A stretch of DNA of 44,481 nt from Actinacidiphila oryziradicis (GTDB taxonomy: Bacteria; Actinomycetota; Actinomycetes; Streptomycetales; Streptomycetaceae). The stretch's first letter is position 1. Every line of letters starts with the position of its first letter. The stretch covers positions 1 to 44,481 of the forward strand of contig NZ_SUMC01000066.1 in NCBI RefSeq assembly GCF_005047355.1. Direction: 5' to 3'. The position numbers and the translations under genes are program-made. Positions 23,354 to 31,370 of the stretch are shown here, piece by piece. The notes under the pieces are model-generated. The model was given only the letters and a program-made list of their open reading frames with translations, ran no database searches and was not told where the DNA came from.

Positions 23354-26170
23354 CTATGGCTTGAGCGTCAGCGTGTCCTGTGTGGCGGCGGCGACGCTCT
23401 TTTCGGAGAAGGACCAGGGCAGGAGTTCGCCCTTGGCCCATTTGGTCGTCTGGTCGGAGTAATGCGCGCTATATGCGTGGCCCGACGCGCCCGTGAGGTT
23501 GATCCAGCGGGATTTGTCGAAGTCGGCGAGGTTGACGACCATGCGCATGGAGGGGACCCAGACGACGTCGTAGCCGCCGGCGGCGTTCCAACCGGTGGCG
23601 TCGACGGCGGCTTCGCCGCCGCCCAGCTGCCAGGGGCCGCGGTTGAGGAGCCATTTGACGATGCTGGGGCCGCTGGTGCCGAGGGTCTGGTTCTTGAGCT
23701 CCAGCGTGTGGAGGCGGCCCCAGGACCAGGTGTTGATGTCCTTGCCGAGCTTCGCGGTGAGCTCGTAGCGGGCGTCGGTCATGGCCTGGGCGAGGAGCTC
23801 GTCGCGGTTGGTGCTCTTCTTGCCGCTGCCGGTGCCGTCGTAGAAGACGGAGACGGAGGTGTTCCACCACTTGTTGTTCTGGTCGGGGAGGATCTTGCGG
23901 ACCACCTCGAACCAGCGGTCGCCGCCGTCCGGCTGGGCCTGGTCGGCGGCGCGCTGGCCGCATTCACGGACGAGCTTGGAGTGGCCGTTGAGGTCGTCGA
24001 CGGGACCGGATTGGTCGACGGCGGGGACGGTGAGGCACTGGCCAATGGGGCGGAGCTCCTTGGGCAGTTTGTTGCCGAAGGCCAGCTTGAGGACATTGCG
24101 CCAGACGGCGTTGAAGTACGCGGCGGCGGCGGAGTCGGAGTCCTGGCTGTAGTCCCAGCCCTTCAGGAGCTTCTGGGCGTTGCCGACGTAGTTGCCCTTG
24201 TCGTTCTTGATGTTGATCTTGAGGAGGTAGGGCACGAGCAGCTTGGCGATCTCACTGCTGCTGTCGCTCTGCATCTCCCGCATGTCGTCCATCGAGATGA
24301 GGCCGTTGTCCTTGGTCTTGGACTTGATGAGCTCGGTGATCCGCTGGCTGCGGGTGCCGTAGCCCCAGTCCTCGGTGAGGAGGTACGGGTAGCTCTTGTC
24401 TATGACGGCCTGGTTGGCGGTGACGATGTAGCCGCGCTTGGGGTTGTACTCGTACGGCATCGCGGACTGCGGGATGTAGCCCTTCCAGCGGTACCTGGAG
24501 TCCCAGCCGGGGGCCGGGTAGGTGCCGTCATCGCCGGTGGCGCGGATCGGGATCTGGCCGGGGGCCTGGTAGCCGATGTTGTTCTTGGTGTCGGCGTAGA
24601 TCAGGTTCTGGGAGGGAACGGCGAAGTCCCTGGCAGCGGCGCGGAAGGAGTTCCAGTCCGTGGCCTTGTCGAGCTCGAAGACCGCGTCCATGGTCTTGGA
24701 GGGGGTCAGAGCGGTCCACTTCAGGGATACCGCGTAGCCGCTGCCCCGGTCGGGGGCGGCGCTGGCGACGGGCGCGTCGCCGCCGACCTTGCGGAGCTCG
24801 GAGTCGCGGTCGGAGATCACCGGGCCGTCGTCCTTGGTGGAGCGGACGGTGATCGTACGGGGGGAGCCGCCGGCGACCTTGATGGTCTCCTTGCGGGTGA
24901 TGAAGGGCACTTGCTTGCCGTCGTAGAGGTAGGTGTTGCTGGTGACCTTCTGCAGGTAGAGGTCGGTGACGTCGGCGCCGAGGTTGGTCATGCCCCAGGA
25001 GATGTCCTGGTTGTGGCCGATGACGACGCCGGGCATGCCGGAGAAGGTGTAGCCGGCGACATCGAAGGGACAGGCGGCCGACACCGTGTTGCAGTGCAGG
25101 CCCATCTGGTACCAGAGGGAGGGCATCTGCGGGGCGAGGTGCGGGTCGTTGGCGAGCAGCGGCTTGCCGGTGGTGGTCAGCTTGCCGGAGACGACCCAGG
25201 AGTTGGAGCCGATGCCGTTGCCGGACGGGCCGAGCAGGGCCGGGATGGCGTCGAGGGTGTTGGAGAGCGAGGCGAGCTTGGACTGGACGTTCGCCGAGGC
25301 GCTGTTCGCGGAGGTGCTGGCCGTACCCGTGGTGCCGGTTGTGCCCGTGGTGCCCGTGGTGCTGGCCGTACCTGTGGTGCCGGTGGTACCTGTCGTACCC
25401 GTCGTCGTACCGCCGCTTGCGGCGTCCGGCTCGTAAGCGCCGGTCACGGGGTTGACCGTGCCGCCGTCGACGATCGTGTTGTTCTTGTACGGATAGGACG
25501 GGTAGAGCTCGGCGATCTGGGAGGTGGTCAGCCGGCTGGTCATCAGCGAACGGTCGATCTCGTCCTGCATGTTGCCACGCAGGTCCCAGGCCATGGCCTT
25601 GAGCCAGGCGACCGAGTCGACGGGGGTCCACTTCTCGGGGGTGTAGCTGCCCTTGGCGATCTTCAGAGCGGCGTACTCGACGGAGAGGGCGGCGCCGGTG
25701 TGGTTCTTCAAGTAGGCGTTGACGCCGTCGGAGTACGCCTGAAGGTACTTCTTGGTGCTCGGGGAGAGCTCGGTGTCGTACTCCTTCTGCGCGACCTGGC
25801 GCCAGCCGAGGGTGCGGAGGAAGGCGTCGGTCTCCACCTGGCCGCTGCCGAACATCTCCGAGAGCCGGCCGGAGGTGAGGTGACGGCGCACGTCCATCTC
25901 GTAGAAACGGTCCTGTGCCTGTACGAACCCCTGGGCGCGGAAGAGGTCTTCGGGGGTGTTGGCGTAGATCTGCGGGATGCCGTTGCTGTCCCGCTTGACC
26001 TGGACGTCCCCTGACAGGCCCGCCACCTTCACCGAGCCCGTGGTCTGCGGGAACGAGGCGCGTACGGTGCCGACGCTCCAGTACGAGCCGTATCCGATGC
26101 CCGCCACCAGCAGGAGCACGAACGCGATCACGACGAGTCGCGTGCGGCGGGACTTTTTCTTGGCGGGCAT
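23354..26170 (-). CDS. Penicillin acylase-family Ntn hydrolase, membrane-anchored precursor
   Basis: A 938-residue precursor starting at an ATG with GAAGGA upstream. A single N-terminal hydrophobic segment (residues 11-33) follows KKKSRR and could be an uncleaved anchor or signal. The alpha chain carries DSNGIPQIYANTPEDLFRAQGFVQAQDRFYEMD. An unusual Gly/Thr-rich stretch (about 253-287) precedes the autoprocessing point: GIGSNSWVVSG, where Ser322 becomes the N-terminal nucleophile of the beta chain. Typical later segments are LLANDPHLAPQMPSLWYQMGL, GMPGVVIGHNQDISWGMTNL and SHYSDQTTKWAKGELLPW-like (here AHYSDQTTKWAKGELLPW). The substrate could be an acyl-homoserine lactone, a beta-lactam or another amide. 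It is a single gene, convergent with the cyclo-ligase gene. Confidence 0.93.
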   Translation of the reverse strand: MPAKKKSRRTRLVVIAFVLLLVAGIGYGSYWSVGTVRASFPQTTGSVKVAGLSGDVQVKRDSNGIPQIYANTPEDLFRAQGFVQAQDRFYEMDVRRHLTSGRLSEMFGSGQVETDAFLRTLGWRQVAQKEYDTELSPSTKKYLQAYSDGVNAYLKNHTGAALSVEYAALKIAKGSYTPEKWTPVDSVAWLKAMAWDLRGNMQDEIDRSLMTSRLTTSQIAELYPSYPYKNNTIVDGGTVNPVTGAYEPDAASGGTTTGTTGTTGTTGTASTTGTTGTTGTTGTASTSANSASANVQSKLASLSNTLDAIPALLGPSGNGIGSNSWVVSGKLTTTGKPLLANDPHLAPQMPSLWYQMGLHCNTVSAACPFDVAGYTFSGMPGVVIGHNQDISWGMTNLGADVTDLYLQKVTSNTYLYDGKQVPFITRKETIKVAGGSPRTITVRSTKDDGPVISDRDSELRKVGGDAPVASAAPDRGSGYAVSLKWTALTPSKTMDAVFELDKATDWNSFRAAARDFAVPSQNLIYADTKNNIGYQAPGQIPIRATGDDGTYPAPGWDSRYRWKGYIPQSAMPYEYNPKRGYIVTANQAVIDKSYPYLLTEDWGYGTRSQRITELIKSKTKDNGLISMDDMREMQSDSSSEIAKLLVPYLLKINIKNDKGNYVGNAQKLLKGWDYSQDSDSAAAAYFNAVWRNVLKLAFGNKLPKELRPIGQCLTVPAVDQSGPVDDLNGHSKLVRECGQRAADQAQPDGGDRWFEVVRKILPDQNNKWWNTSVSVFYDGTGSGKKSTNRDELLAQAMTDARYELTAKLGKDINTWSWGRLHTLELKNQTLGTSGPSIVKWLLNRGPWQLGGGEAAVDATGWNAAGGYDVVWVPSMRMVVNLADFDKSRWINLTGASGHAYSAHYSDQTTKWAKGELLPWSFSEKSVAAATQDTLTLKP

Positions 26171-26301
26171 CGCTGTCCTTCGGAGGGGCAGGGCGGACCG
26201 TTTACTGGGTCACACCTTAGGTGCAGCGCATCCCCGCGCCCCACGCGGAGTCACCGGGAGCACGTGGTTTCCCAAGATCAGGTAAAATATTAGGTAAGGC
26301 A

Positions 26302-27921
26302 ATGAACTCCCGTCCCTGTTCCTGCCCCTGTTCCCGTGAAGGTGTCCGTTTCCTGGCTGTCTTCCTGTCCGGCCGAGCGAGGAAGGACCGTGTCCTGACT
26401 GTCGACCGTCTCAATGAACTCCTGCTAATGGGCGCCCTGGTGCTGCTCATCGCCGTCGTCGCGGTGCGGCTGGCGTCGCGCAGCGGCCTGCCCAGCCTGC
26501 TCATATATCTCGGCATAGGTGTCGTGATAGGCCAGGACGGCCTGGGCGTCCGCTTCGACAACGCCGAACTCACCCAAGTGCTGGGATACGCCGCACTGGT
26601 CGTGATACTCGCCGAGGGCGGGCTCGGCACCAAGTGGCATGAGATACGGCCGGTCGTTCCGGCCGCGGCGGTGCTGGCGACAGCCGGTGTCGCGGTCAGT
26701 GTGGGCATCACGGCCGCCGCCGCGCACTACCTGGTGAACCTGGACTGGCGGCAGTCGCTGATCATCGGCGCGGTGGTGTCGTCCACGGATGCCGCCGCCG
26801 TCTTCTCGGTACTCCGGAAGGTGCCGCTGCCACCCCGGCTGACCGGTCTCCTGGAAGCCGAATCCGGCTTCAATGACGCCCCTGTCGTCATCCTGGTGGT
26901 GGCTTTGTCGGCGTCCGGGCATGCCGAGCGCTGGTACGCACTGCTCGGCGAGATCGCGCTGGAACTGGCGATCGGCGCGGCCATCGGGCTGGCCATCGGA
27001 TTCCTCGGGGCGCTCGCGATGAAGCACGTGGCTCTGCCCGCGTCCGGTCTCTACCCGATCGCGGTGATGGCGATCATGGTGCTCGCCTACGCGGCAGGCG
27101 CGCTCGCACACGGGTCCGGCTTCCTCGCCGTATATGTGGCGTCCGTCATCCTGGGCAACGCGAAGCTGCCACACCGGCCGGCCACCCGAGGCTTCGCGGA
27201 CGGGCTGGCGTGGCTCGCGCAGATAGGGCTCTTCGTACTGCTGGGCCTGCTGGTGACACCCCACGATCTGGCCGGCGACATATGGCCGGCGGTGATCGTC
27301 GGGCTGGTGCTCACCGCGGTGGCCCGGCCGCTGTCGGTGCTGCTCAGCCTGGCGCCGTTCCATATGTCATGGCGCGATCAGGTGCTGCTGTCATGGGCCG
27401 GGCTGCGCGGCGCGGTACCGATTGTGCTCGCGACGATCCCCATGGTGACCGGGGTCTCGGAGAGCCGGCGAATCTTCAACATCGTCTTTGTGCTGGCCAT
27501 CGTCTACACCCTCATCCAGGGGCCGACCCTGCCGTGGCTGGCGCGGCGCCTCCGGCTCGGCGACCCCGAGGCCCCGACCGACCTCGGCATCGAATCGGCT
27601 CCCTTGGAGCGGCTGCGCGGCCACCTGCTGTCGGTCTCCGTCCCCGAGGAGTCCCTGATGCACGGCGTCGAGGTGGGCGAACTGCGGCTGCCTGCCGGGG
27701 CAGCGGTGACCCTGGTCGTACGGGACGGCAAGAGCTTCGTACCGGCGCCGACGACCGTGCTCCAGCGGGGCGACGAACTGCTGGTCGTGGCGACCGACCC
27801 GGTACGCGACGCCACCGAGGCACGGCTGCGGGCGATCGGACACGGCGGAAAGCTCGCCCAGTGGCTGGGCGCGGGCGGACGGCCCGGGGGCGGCCCCGGA
27901 GGGCCGCGGAAGGCGCCCTGA
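26302..27921 (+). CDS. NhaP2-type K+(Na+)/H+ antiporter with RCK_C domain
   Basis: A CPA1-family antiporter of 539 residues from the ATG at 26302. A dozen hydrophobic helices run from VDRLNELLLMGALVLLIAVVAV to FVLAIVYTLIQGPTLPWLA. The ion-binding motif is SSTDAAAVFSVLR and LEAESGFNDAPVVILVV. The cytosolic C-terminal part (LLSVSVPEESLMHGVEVGEL to LLVVATDPVRDATEARL) is a TrkA-C/RCK_C ligand domain, as in NhaP2. The N terminus is uncertain: relatives begin at about TVDRLNELL, which here would need the CTG at 26395 behind AGGAAGGA. It diverges from the acylase gene. Confidence 0.9.
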   Translation: MNSRPCSCPCSREGVRFLAVFLSGRARKDRVLTVDRLNELLLMGALVLLIAVVAVRLASRSGLPSLLIYLGIGVVIGQDGLGVRFDNAELTQVLGYAALVVILAEGGLGTKWHEIRPVVPAAAVLATAGVAVSVGITAAAAHYLVNLDWRQSLIIGAVVSSTDAAAVFSVLRKVPLPPRLTGLLEAESGFNDAPVVILVVALSASGHAERWYALLGEIALELAIGAAIGLAIGFLGALAMKHVALPASGLYPIAVMAIMVLAYAAGALAHGSGFLAVYVASVILGNAKLPHRPATRGFADGLAWLAQIGLFVLLGLLVTPHDLAGDIWPAVIVGLVLTAVARPLSVLLSLAPFHMSWRDQVLLSWAGLRGAVPIVLATIPMVTGVSESRRIFNIVFVLAIVYTLIQGPTLPWLARRLRLGDPEAPTDLGIESAPLERLRGHLLSVSVPEESLMHGVEVGELRLPAGAAVTLVVRDGKSFVPAPTTVLQRGDELLVVATDPVRDATEARLRAIGHGGKLAQWLGAGGRPGGGPGGPRKAP

Positions 27922-28106
27922 GGGGGCTCCGCCGGGCGGCATCAGGGGGCTGTTGGGGTCCCGCCAGTGCCCGCACCGAGGCCTTCGCCCGGCGCCACCG
28001 CCGGTCCCCCTCGGCGGCACCTGGGAGGGTGGCGGCACGTGGCGTCGGTCACCGAGTGCCAGTGGCAGTGGACTGACGGGCTGGAATACTGCAATATTGT
28101 GCGTGG

Positions 28107-28133
28107 TTAGCACTCATCAAGTGAGAGTGCCAG
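28107..28133 (+). promoter_or_regulatory. CIRCE-like HrcA operator before the Ruc/FmdB gene
   Basis: TTAGCACTC, nine bases, then GAGTGCCAG. The CIRCE consensus is TTAGCACTC-N9-GAGTGCTAA, so the left arm is perfect, the spacing exact and the right arm matches 7 of 9. The element ends on the first G of the ribosome binding site (GGAGGAG at 28133), so bound HrcA would also cover the translation start region. Confidence 0.85.
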
Positions 28134-28142
28134 GAGGAGTAC

Positions 28143-28499
28143 GTGCCGACCTATCAGTACCAGTGCACCGCATGCGGCGAGAGCCTCGAGGCAGTGCAGA
28201 AGTTCACCGACGACGCCCTCAGTGTGTGCCCGAACTGTGAGGGACGTCTCCGCAAGGTGTTCTCCGCGGTCGGCGTCGTCTTCAAGGGCTCGGGTTTCTA
28301 CCGGACCGACAGCCGCAGCTCGTCGTCCGCCAGCGCCCCGGCGCCCGCGACTTCGCCTTCGGCGAAGAGCGGCACCGAGTCGTCCAAGCCGTCGACCTCC
28401 ACGAGTTCCTCCGGCGGTTCCTCGGGCTCGTCCGGGTCTTCCGGCTCGGGCTCCTCGGGTTCCTCCGGCTCCTCGTCGAACAGCAGCTCCGCCGCCTGA
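28143..28499 (+). CDS. ruc: FmdB-type zinc-ribbon protein, likely Ruc-like redox-regulated chaperone
   Basis: A 118-residue protein with GTG start and strong GGAGGAG site. Residues 1-55 form an FmdB zinc ribbon with four Cys in two CxxC pairs (C8, C11, C29, C32) and the typical KVFSAVGVVFKGSGFYRTDS. Residues 58-118 are almost only Ser, Gly, Ala, Pro and Thr, hence disordered. M. tuberculosis Ruc (Rv0991c) has this same design: a zinc-Cys N-terminal domain and disordered tail, activated by oxidation, working with Hsp70 and repressed by HrcA. It lies near the same genes (galU, cyclo-ligase, glp, rimJ, glpR, mscL). With the CIRCE-like operator, orthology is likely but inferred. Older annotations would say only FmdB-family regulator. 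Confidence 0.85.
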   Translation: MPTYQYQCTACGESLEAVQKFTDDALSVCPNCEGRLRKVFSAVGVVFKGSGFYRTDSRSSSSASAPAPATSPSAKSGTESSKPSTSTSSSGGSSGSSGSSGSGSSGSSGSSSNSSSAA

Positions 28500-28578
28500 G
28501 GGGCGGCTCCGCGCACCGACGGCAGCTGAGGATCCGCACCACCGGGCACGAAGGCAGAAACCGCCGCAGACTGGATGT

Positions 28579-29595
28579 GTGGCACAGACGCCGGAGACAC
28601 TGCGCGGATGGGCTGTAGGCCGCCCCGGACCGATCGGTACGGGGCCGCTGCGGCGTGTCCGGCGCCAGGTGCCGGTCCCCGGGCCGGGCCTGCTGCTCGC
28701 GGTCGAGGCCTGCGGCGTGTGCCGCACAGACCTCCACCTCGCCGAGGGGGACCTCGCTCCGCACCGGGCGGAGACCATCCCGGGCCATGAGATCGTCGGC
28801 CGCGTCGTGGCCGCGGGAGAAGCCGCCACGGGTTTTGAAATCGGCGACCGCGCCGGGGGCGCTTGGCTGCGGGGCACCTGTGGCATCTGCGCCTACTGCC
28901 GACAGGGCCGGGAGAACCTCTGCCCGGATTCCGTCTACACCGGCTGGGACGCCGACGGCGGCTTCGCCGACTTCACCGTAGTACCGGCCGCCTACGCGTA
29001 CCGGCTGCCTCAGGAGCAGGACGCCGTCCGGCTGGCTCCCCTGCTCTGCGCCGGGATCATCGGCTACCGGGCGTTGCGCCGCAGCGCGCTGCCGCCGGGC
29101 GGACGGCTGGGTATCTATGGCTTCGGGGCCTCGGCCCACCTGACGGCGCAGGTCGCCCTCGCCGAGGGCGCGACCGTTCATGTGCTGACCCGGTCGGCGC
29201 GGGCCCGTGAGCTGGCCCTGGATCTGGGGGCCGCGTCAGCGGGCGGGGCGTACGACCGGCCGCCGGAGCCGCTGGATTCGGCGGTGCTGTTCGCGCCGAC
29301 AGGCGAGCTGGTGCCGGTGGCGCTGGAGGCGCTGGACCGGGCGGGGACGCTGGCGGTGGCCGGGATCCATCTCTCGGACATCCCGGTGCTGAATTACCGG
29401 CGGCATCTCTTCCAGGAGCGGAATCTGCGCAGCGTGACCTCCAACACGCGCGAGGACGGCCGGGAGTTCCTGGATCTGGCGGCCAGGATCGGAATCAGGG
29501 TCACCACCACCCCGTATCCGCTGGACCGCGCCGACCAGGCGCTCGCGGACCTGGCCGGGGGCCGGGTCAACGGCGCGGCGGTGCTCGTCCCCTGA
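28579..29595 (+). CDS. Zinc-dependent alcohol dehydrogenase family protein
   Basis: A 338-residue MDR-family dehydrogenase. Catalytic zinc site: VEACGVCRTDLHLAEGDL with the Cys, and IPGHEIVGRVVAAG with the His-Glu. The structural zinc loop GTCGICAYCRQGRENLC has four Cys. The nucleotide fold GGRLGIYGFGASAHLTAQVAL follows, and FAPTGELVPVALEALDRAGTLAVAGIHLSDIP and LFQERNLRSVTSNTREDG complete it. These are typical of the AdhP/AdhA-like subgroup that oxidises or reduces simple alcohols and aldehydes with NAD(P). The GTG at 28579 gives the expected N terminus, but its ribosome binding site is weak. It follows the Ruc-like gene by 79 bases and might be co-transcribed. Confidence 0.9.
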   Translation: MAQTPETLRGWAVGRPGPIGTGPLRRVRRQVPVPGPGLLLAVEACGVCRTDLHLAEGDLAPHRAETIPGHEIVGRVVAAGEAATGFEIGDRAGGAWLRGTCGICAYCRQGRENLCPDSVYTGWDADGGFADFTVVPAAYAYRLPQEQDAVRLAPLLCAGIIGYRALRRSALPPGGRLGIYGFGASAHLTAQVALAEGATVHVLTRSARARELALDLGAASAGGAYDRPPEPLDSAVLFAPTGELVPVALEALDRAGTLAVAGIHLSDIPVLNYRRHLFQERNLRSVTSNTREDGREFLDLAARIGIRVTTTPYPLDRADQALADLAGGRVNGAAVLVP

Positions 29596-29630
29596 CGCCA
29601 CCCCGACCCCCACCCCAACGGGTGACGGAG

Positions 29631-29657
29631 TTATCCACAACCGCCGAGTTGTCCACA
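29631..29657 (+). promoter_or_regulatory. Two DnaA boxes in direct orientation
   Basis: TTATCCACA at 29631-29639 and TTGTCCACA at 29649-29657 both match the DnaA box. TTGTCCACA is the preferred Streptomyces form. They are 18 bases apart start to start, about 80 bases before the SAF/CpaB-like gene and 36 after the dehydrogenase stop. Confidence 0.75.
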
Positions 29658-29737
29658 GGTCCAGGGCAGCCGTCAGCGCTGTACGGGATCGTAGAGAGCG
29701 TCAACCGGATCCTCAACGGGCGGGCGGTGGTCGTGAT

Positions 29738-30263
29738 GTGGGAAAACGGCGCGGCGGGTACTCCCCCGCCATCCGGAGTGCCGGTGTTCGTGCCGATCCG
29801 CGCCGGAGGTGGCCGGCACCGGATGCGGCGTGCGCTCCGCCGCCGCCGGCGGGCGGTGGTGGCGGGGCTGGCGATGACGGCGGCGGCGCTCGCGGCGGCA
29901 GGCCCGCGCGGGGAGGCGCGTGCGGTACGCACGGAACGGGCACACACCCGGCCTGAGCCCGGCGGGACAGTCTCGGCGCCGGTACGGATCGCCGACGCGG
30001 CGGCGGTGCGGCTGCTTCGTCCGGGCGACCTGGTGGATGTTCTGGCCGGGGCCCGCGTGGTCGCGGCGGGCGCGCCGGTCGTATCCGTACCGGACATGTC
30101 CGACACTCCGGGGGCGGCGGACAGCGGTGACGAGGGGGCGCTGGTGGTGCTGTCGGTGCCGCGGGAGACGGCGCGCACACTCGCCGGGGCGGCGACATCC
30201 ACCACACCGCTGGCGGTCACGATGCCGGCACCCGGAAGCGGGCCATCGCATGCCTACCGCTGA
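29738..30263 (+). CDS. SAF-domain/CpaB (RcpC)-like membrane-anchored protein
   Basis: From the ATG at 29738 the protein has 174 residues. A Pro-rich start (GTPPPSGVPVFVPIRAGG) leads to a very basic segment RMRRALRRRRR and a single hydrophobic helix AVVAGLAMTAAALAAAG. A small outer domain follows with VSAPVRIADAAAVRLLRPGDLVDVLAGARVVA and ALVVLSVPRETARTLAGAA, the pattern of the RcpC/CpaB domain in Flp pilus assembly proteins. It is shorter than true CpaB and no other pilus genes are nearby. Actinomycetes have such a protein beside mscL, but its role is unknown. Starts as early as the GTG at 29622 are possible but would run through the DnaA boxes. Confidence 0.7.
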
Positions 30264-30270
30264 GGCCCGG

Positions 30271-30372
30271 CGTCACTTTGTGCTGACGGCAACTGTCGTC
30301 TATTTTCTGGTCATCCTGCCGCTCAACGCCTGCGACCGCCGTACGGAGATCCGCGGCCTGTTGGCGAATGCC
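30271..30372 (+). pseudogene. Remnant of a second mscL, C-terminal part
   Basis: In the same frame as the intact mscL downstream, this stretch encodes HFVLTATVVYFLVILPLN then ACDRRTEIRGLLANA. The intact gene has TFVMTAAVVYFLLILPMN then KLNERR and, later, TEIRDLLAREA. The fragment therefore matches the second membrane helix and the final helix, with about 17 codons deleted between. No start or first helix precedes it. Confidence 0.75.
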
Positions 30373-30408
30373 ATTGAGTGGGCTCACCCATACGAGAGGA
30401 CCAGATCC

Positions 30409-30888
30409 TTGAAGGGCTTCAAAGCCTTCCTGTTGCGCGGCAATGTCGTGGAACTCGCGGTCGCGGTGGTCATCGGTGCCGCGTTCAGCAAGATCGTCGA
30501 CAGCTTCGTCAAGGGGGTCATCAACCCGGTCGTGGGTGCCTTCGGCACCAAGAACCTCGACGGGTACGCCTGGTGCATCAAGTCCCCCTGCACGGTCGTC
30601 GCCTCGACCGGTGAGGTCAAGGCCGGTGTCGCCATCGCCTGGGGCTCCGTGCTGGGCTCGACATTCACCTTCGTGATGACCGCCGCCGTGGTGTACTTCC
30701 TGCTCATCCTCCCGATGAACAAGCTCAACGAGCGCCGCAAGGCGGGCCAGCCGGAGCCCGCAGAGCTGGTCACCGAGCTGGAAGTGCTGACCGAGATCCG
30801 CGACCTGCTCGCCCGTGAGGCCGCGACCGGCCGCGGCTCAGTACCCGCTCCGGCGGACTACAACGCGTACAACAAAAGCCGCCAGTAG
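30409..30888 (+). CDS. mscL: Large-conductance mechanosensitive channel
   Basis: A 159-residue MscL of normal length. The amphipathic N-terminal helix and TM1 read LKGFKAFLLRGNVVELAVAVVIGAAFSKIVDSFVKGVINPVVGAF. A periplasmic loop with two Cys (WCIKSPCTVV) follows, then TM2 TFTFVMTAAVVYFLLILPMNKL, then a C-terminal bundle helix VTELEVLTEIRDLLA. It releases solutes on hypoosmotic shock. The start is a TTG at 30409 behind GAGAGGA; no ATG or GTG fits. The frame is open upstream through the mscL remnant. Confidence 0.95.
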   Translation: MKGFKAFLLRGNVVELAVAVVIGAAFSKIVDSFVKGVINPVVGAFGTKNLDGYAWCIKSPCTVVASTGEVKAGVAIAWGSVLGSTFTFVMTAAVVYFLLILPMNKLNERRKAGQPEPAELVTELEVLTEIRDLLAREAATGRGSVPAPADYNAYNKSRQ

Positions 30889-30903
30889 TAGCGCGGCAAC
30901 GCC

Positions 30904-31074
30904 TCACAGGTGGTGCGGCGGCTTCTCGTCGAGGAATCGCGCGAGGTCGTCCTGGCCGCTGCCGCCTGTGGGGCGCTCACCCCAGCCCGCGTCAGTGTCG
31001 TCACCGCTCTGCCGGTCCAGCGGATCGTCGAAGATCAGTGCGGCGGCTGCGGCGGGTTCCGGTGCGGTGGTCAT
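30904..31074 (-). CDS. Small conserved acidic protein
   Basis: A 56-residue protein from the ATG at 31074 with GGAG upstream. It is acidic and probably mostly unstructured (LIFDDPLDRQSGDDTDAGWGE), with a conserved-looking end DLARFLDEKPPHHL. I recall small Streptomyces proteins with this ending beside mscL, but no function. An upstream in-frame start at 31140 would add 22 residues without homology-like features. Confidence 0.55.
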   Translation of the reverse strand: MTTAPEPAAAAALIFDDPLDRQSGDDTDAGWGERPTGGSGQDDLARFLDEKPPHHL

Positions 31075-31370
31075 AGGCTCCAGCGTACGGCCCCACGCGC
31101 TCTGCGGGTCTGCCCTCACGCTGACCACGGACTGACGCACCCGCAGCCTCGGTGAGCTGCGTCACATCAGGGAAGCGCGTGCGGCAAACCGCTTCTCGGC
31201 GTCGTCAGCAGGGCGAGGACTGATCCGAACATGAACAGACGCGTGCCCCGGGCAGCCGAGCCGAGCCGGAGACCACGGTGGACGTAGCCGACGCCCCATG
31301 CAGGCAAAGGCCCGGCCACGCGCCGAGGGGAAGTTCGCGCGTGGCCGGGCCGGTGGGAGGGGGCGGGGTG
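31075..31370. other. Gap between a small gene and the fruA 3' end
   Basis: About 300 bases containing the fruA terminator hairpin and the promoter side of the small acidic protein gene. Nothing else recognisable. Confidence 0.4.
31309..31351 (-). terminator. Terminator of the fru operon
   Basis: Perfect 15-bp arms (GGCCCGGCCACGCGC and GCGCGTGGCCGGGCC) with a 13-base loop, 20 bases beyond the fruA stop. Confidence 0.85.

Noticed and set aside
23285..26014. 909-codon open frame on the plus strand opposite the acylase gene
   Set aside because: Composition is Val/Gly/Ala/Leu-rich without domains, while the opposite strand encodes a complete enzyme with a catalytic motif. It is the usual GC-bias shadow.
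29622..29737. N-terminal extension of the SAF/CpaB-like protein starting at GTG 29622
   Set aside because: It has no ribosome binding site and would encode the DnaA boxes as protein; the later ATG gives the family-like Pro-rich start.
30889..31370. Toxin-antitoxin pair between mscL and fruA
   Set aside because: Only one small acidic frame with a ribosome site is present; no partner is visible.
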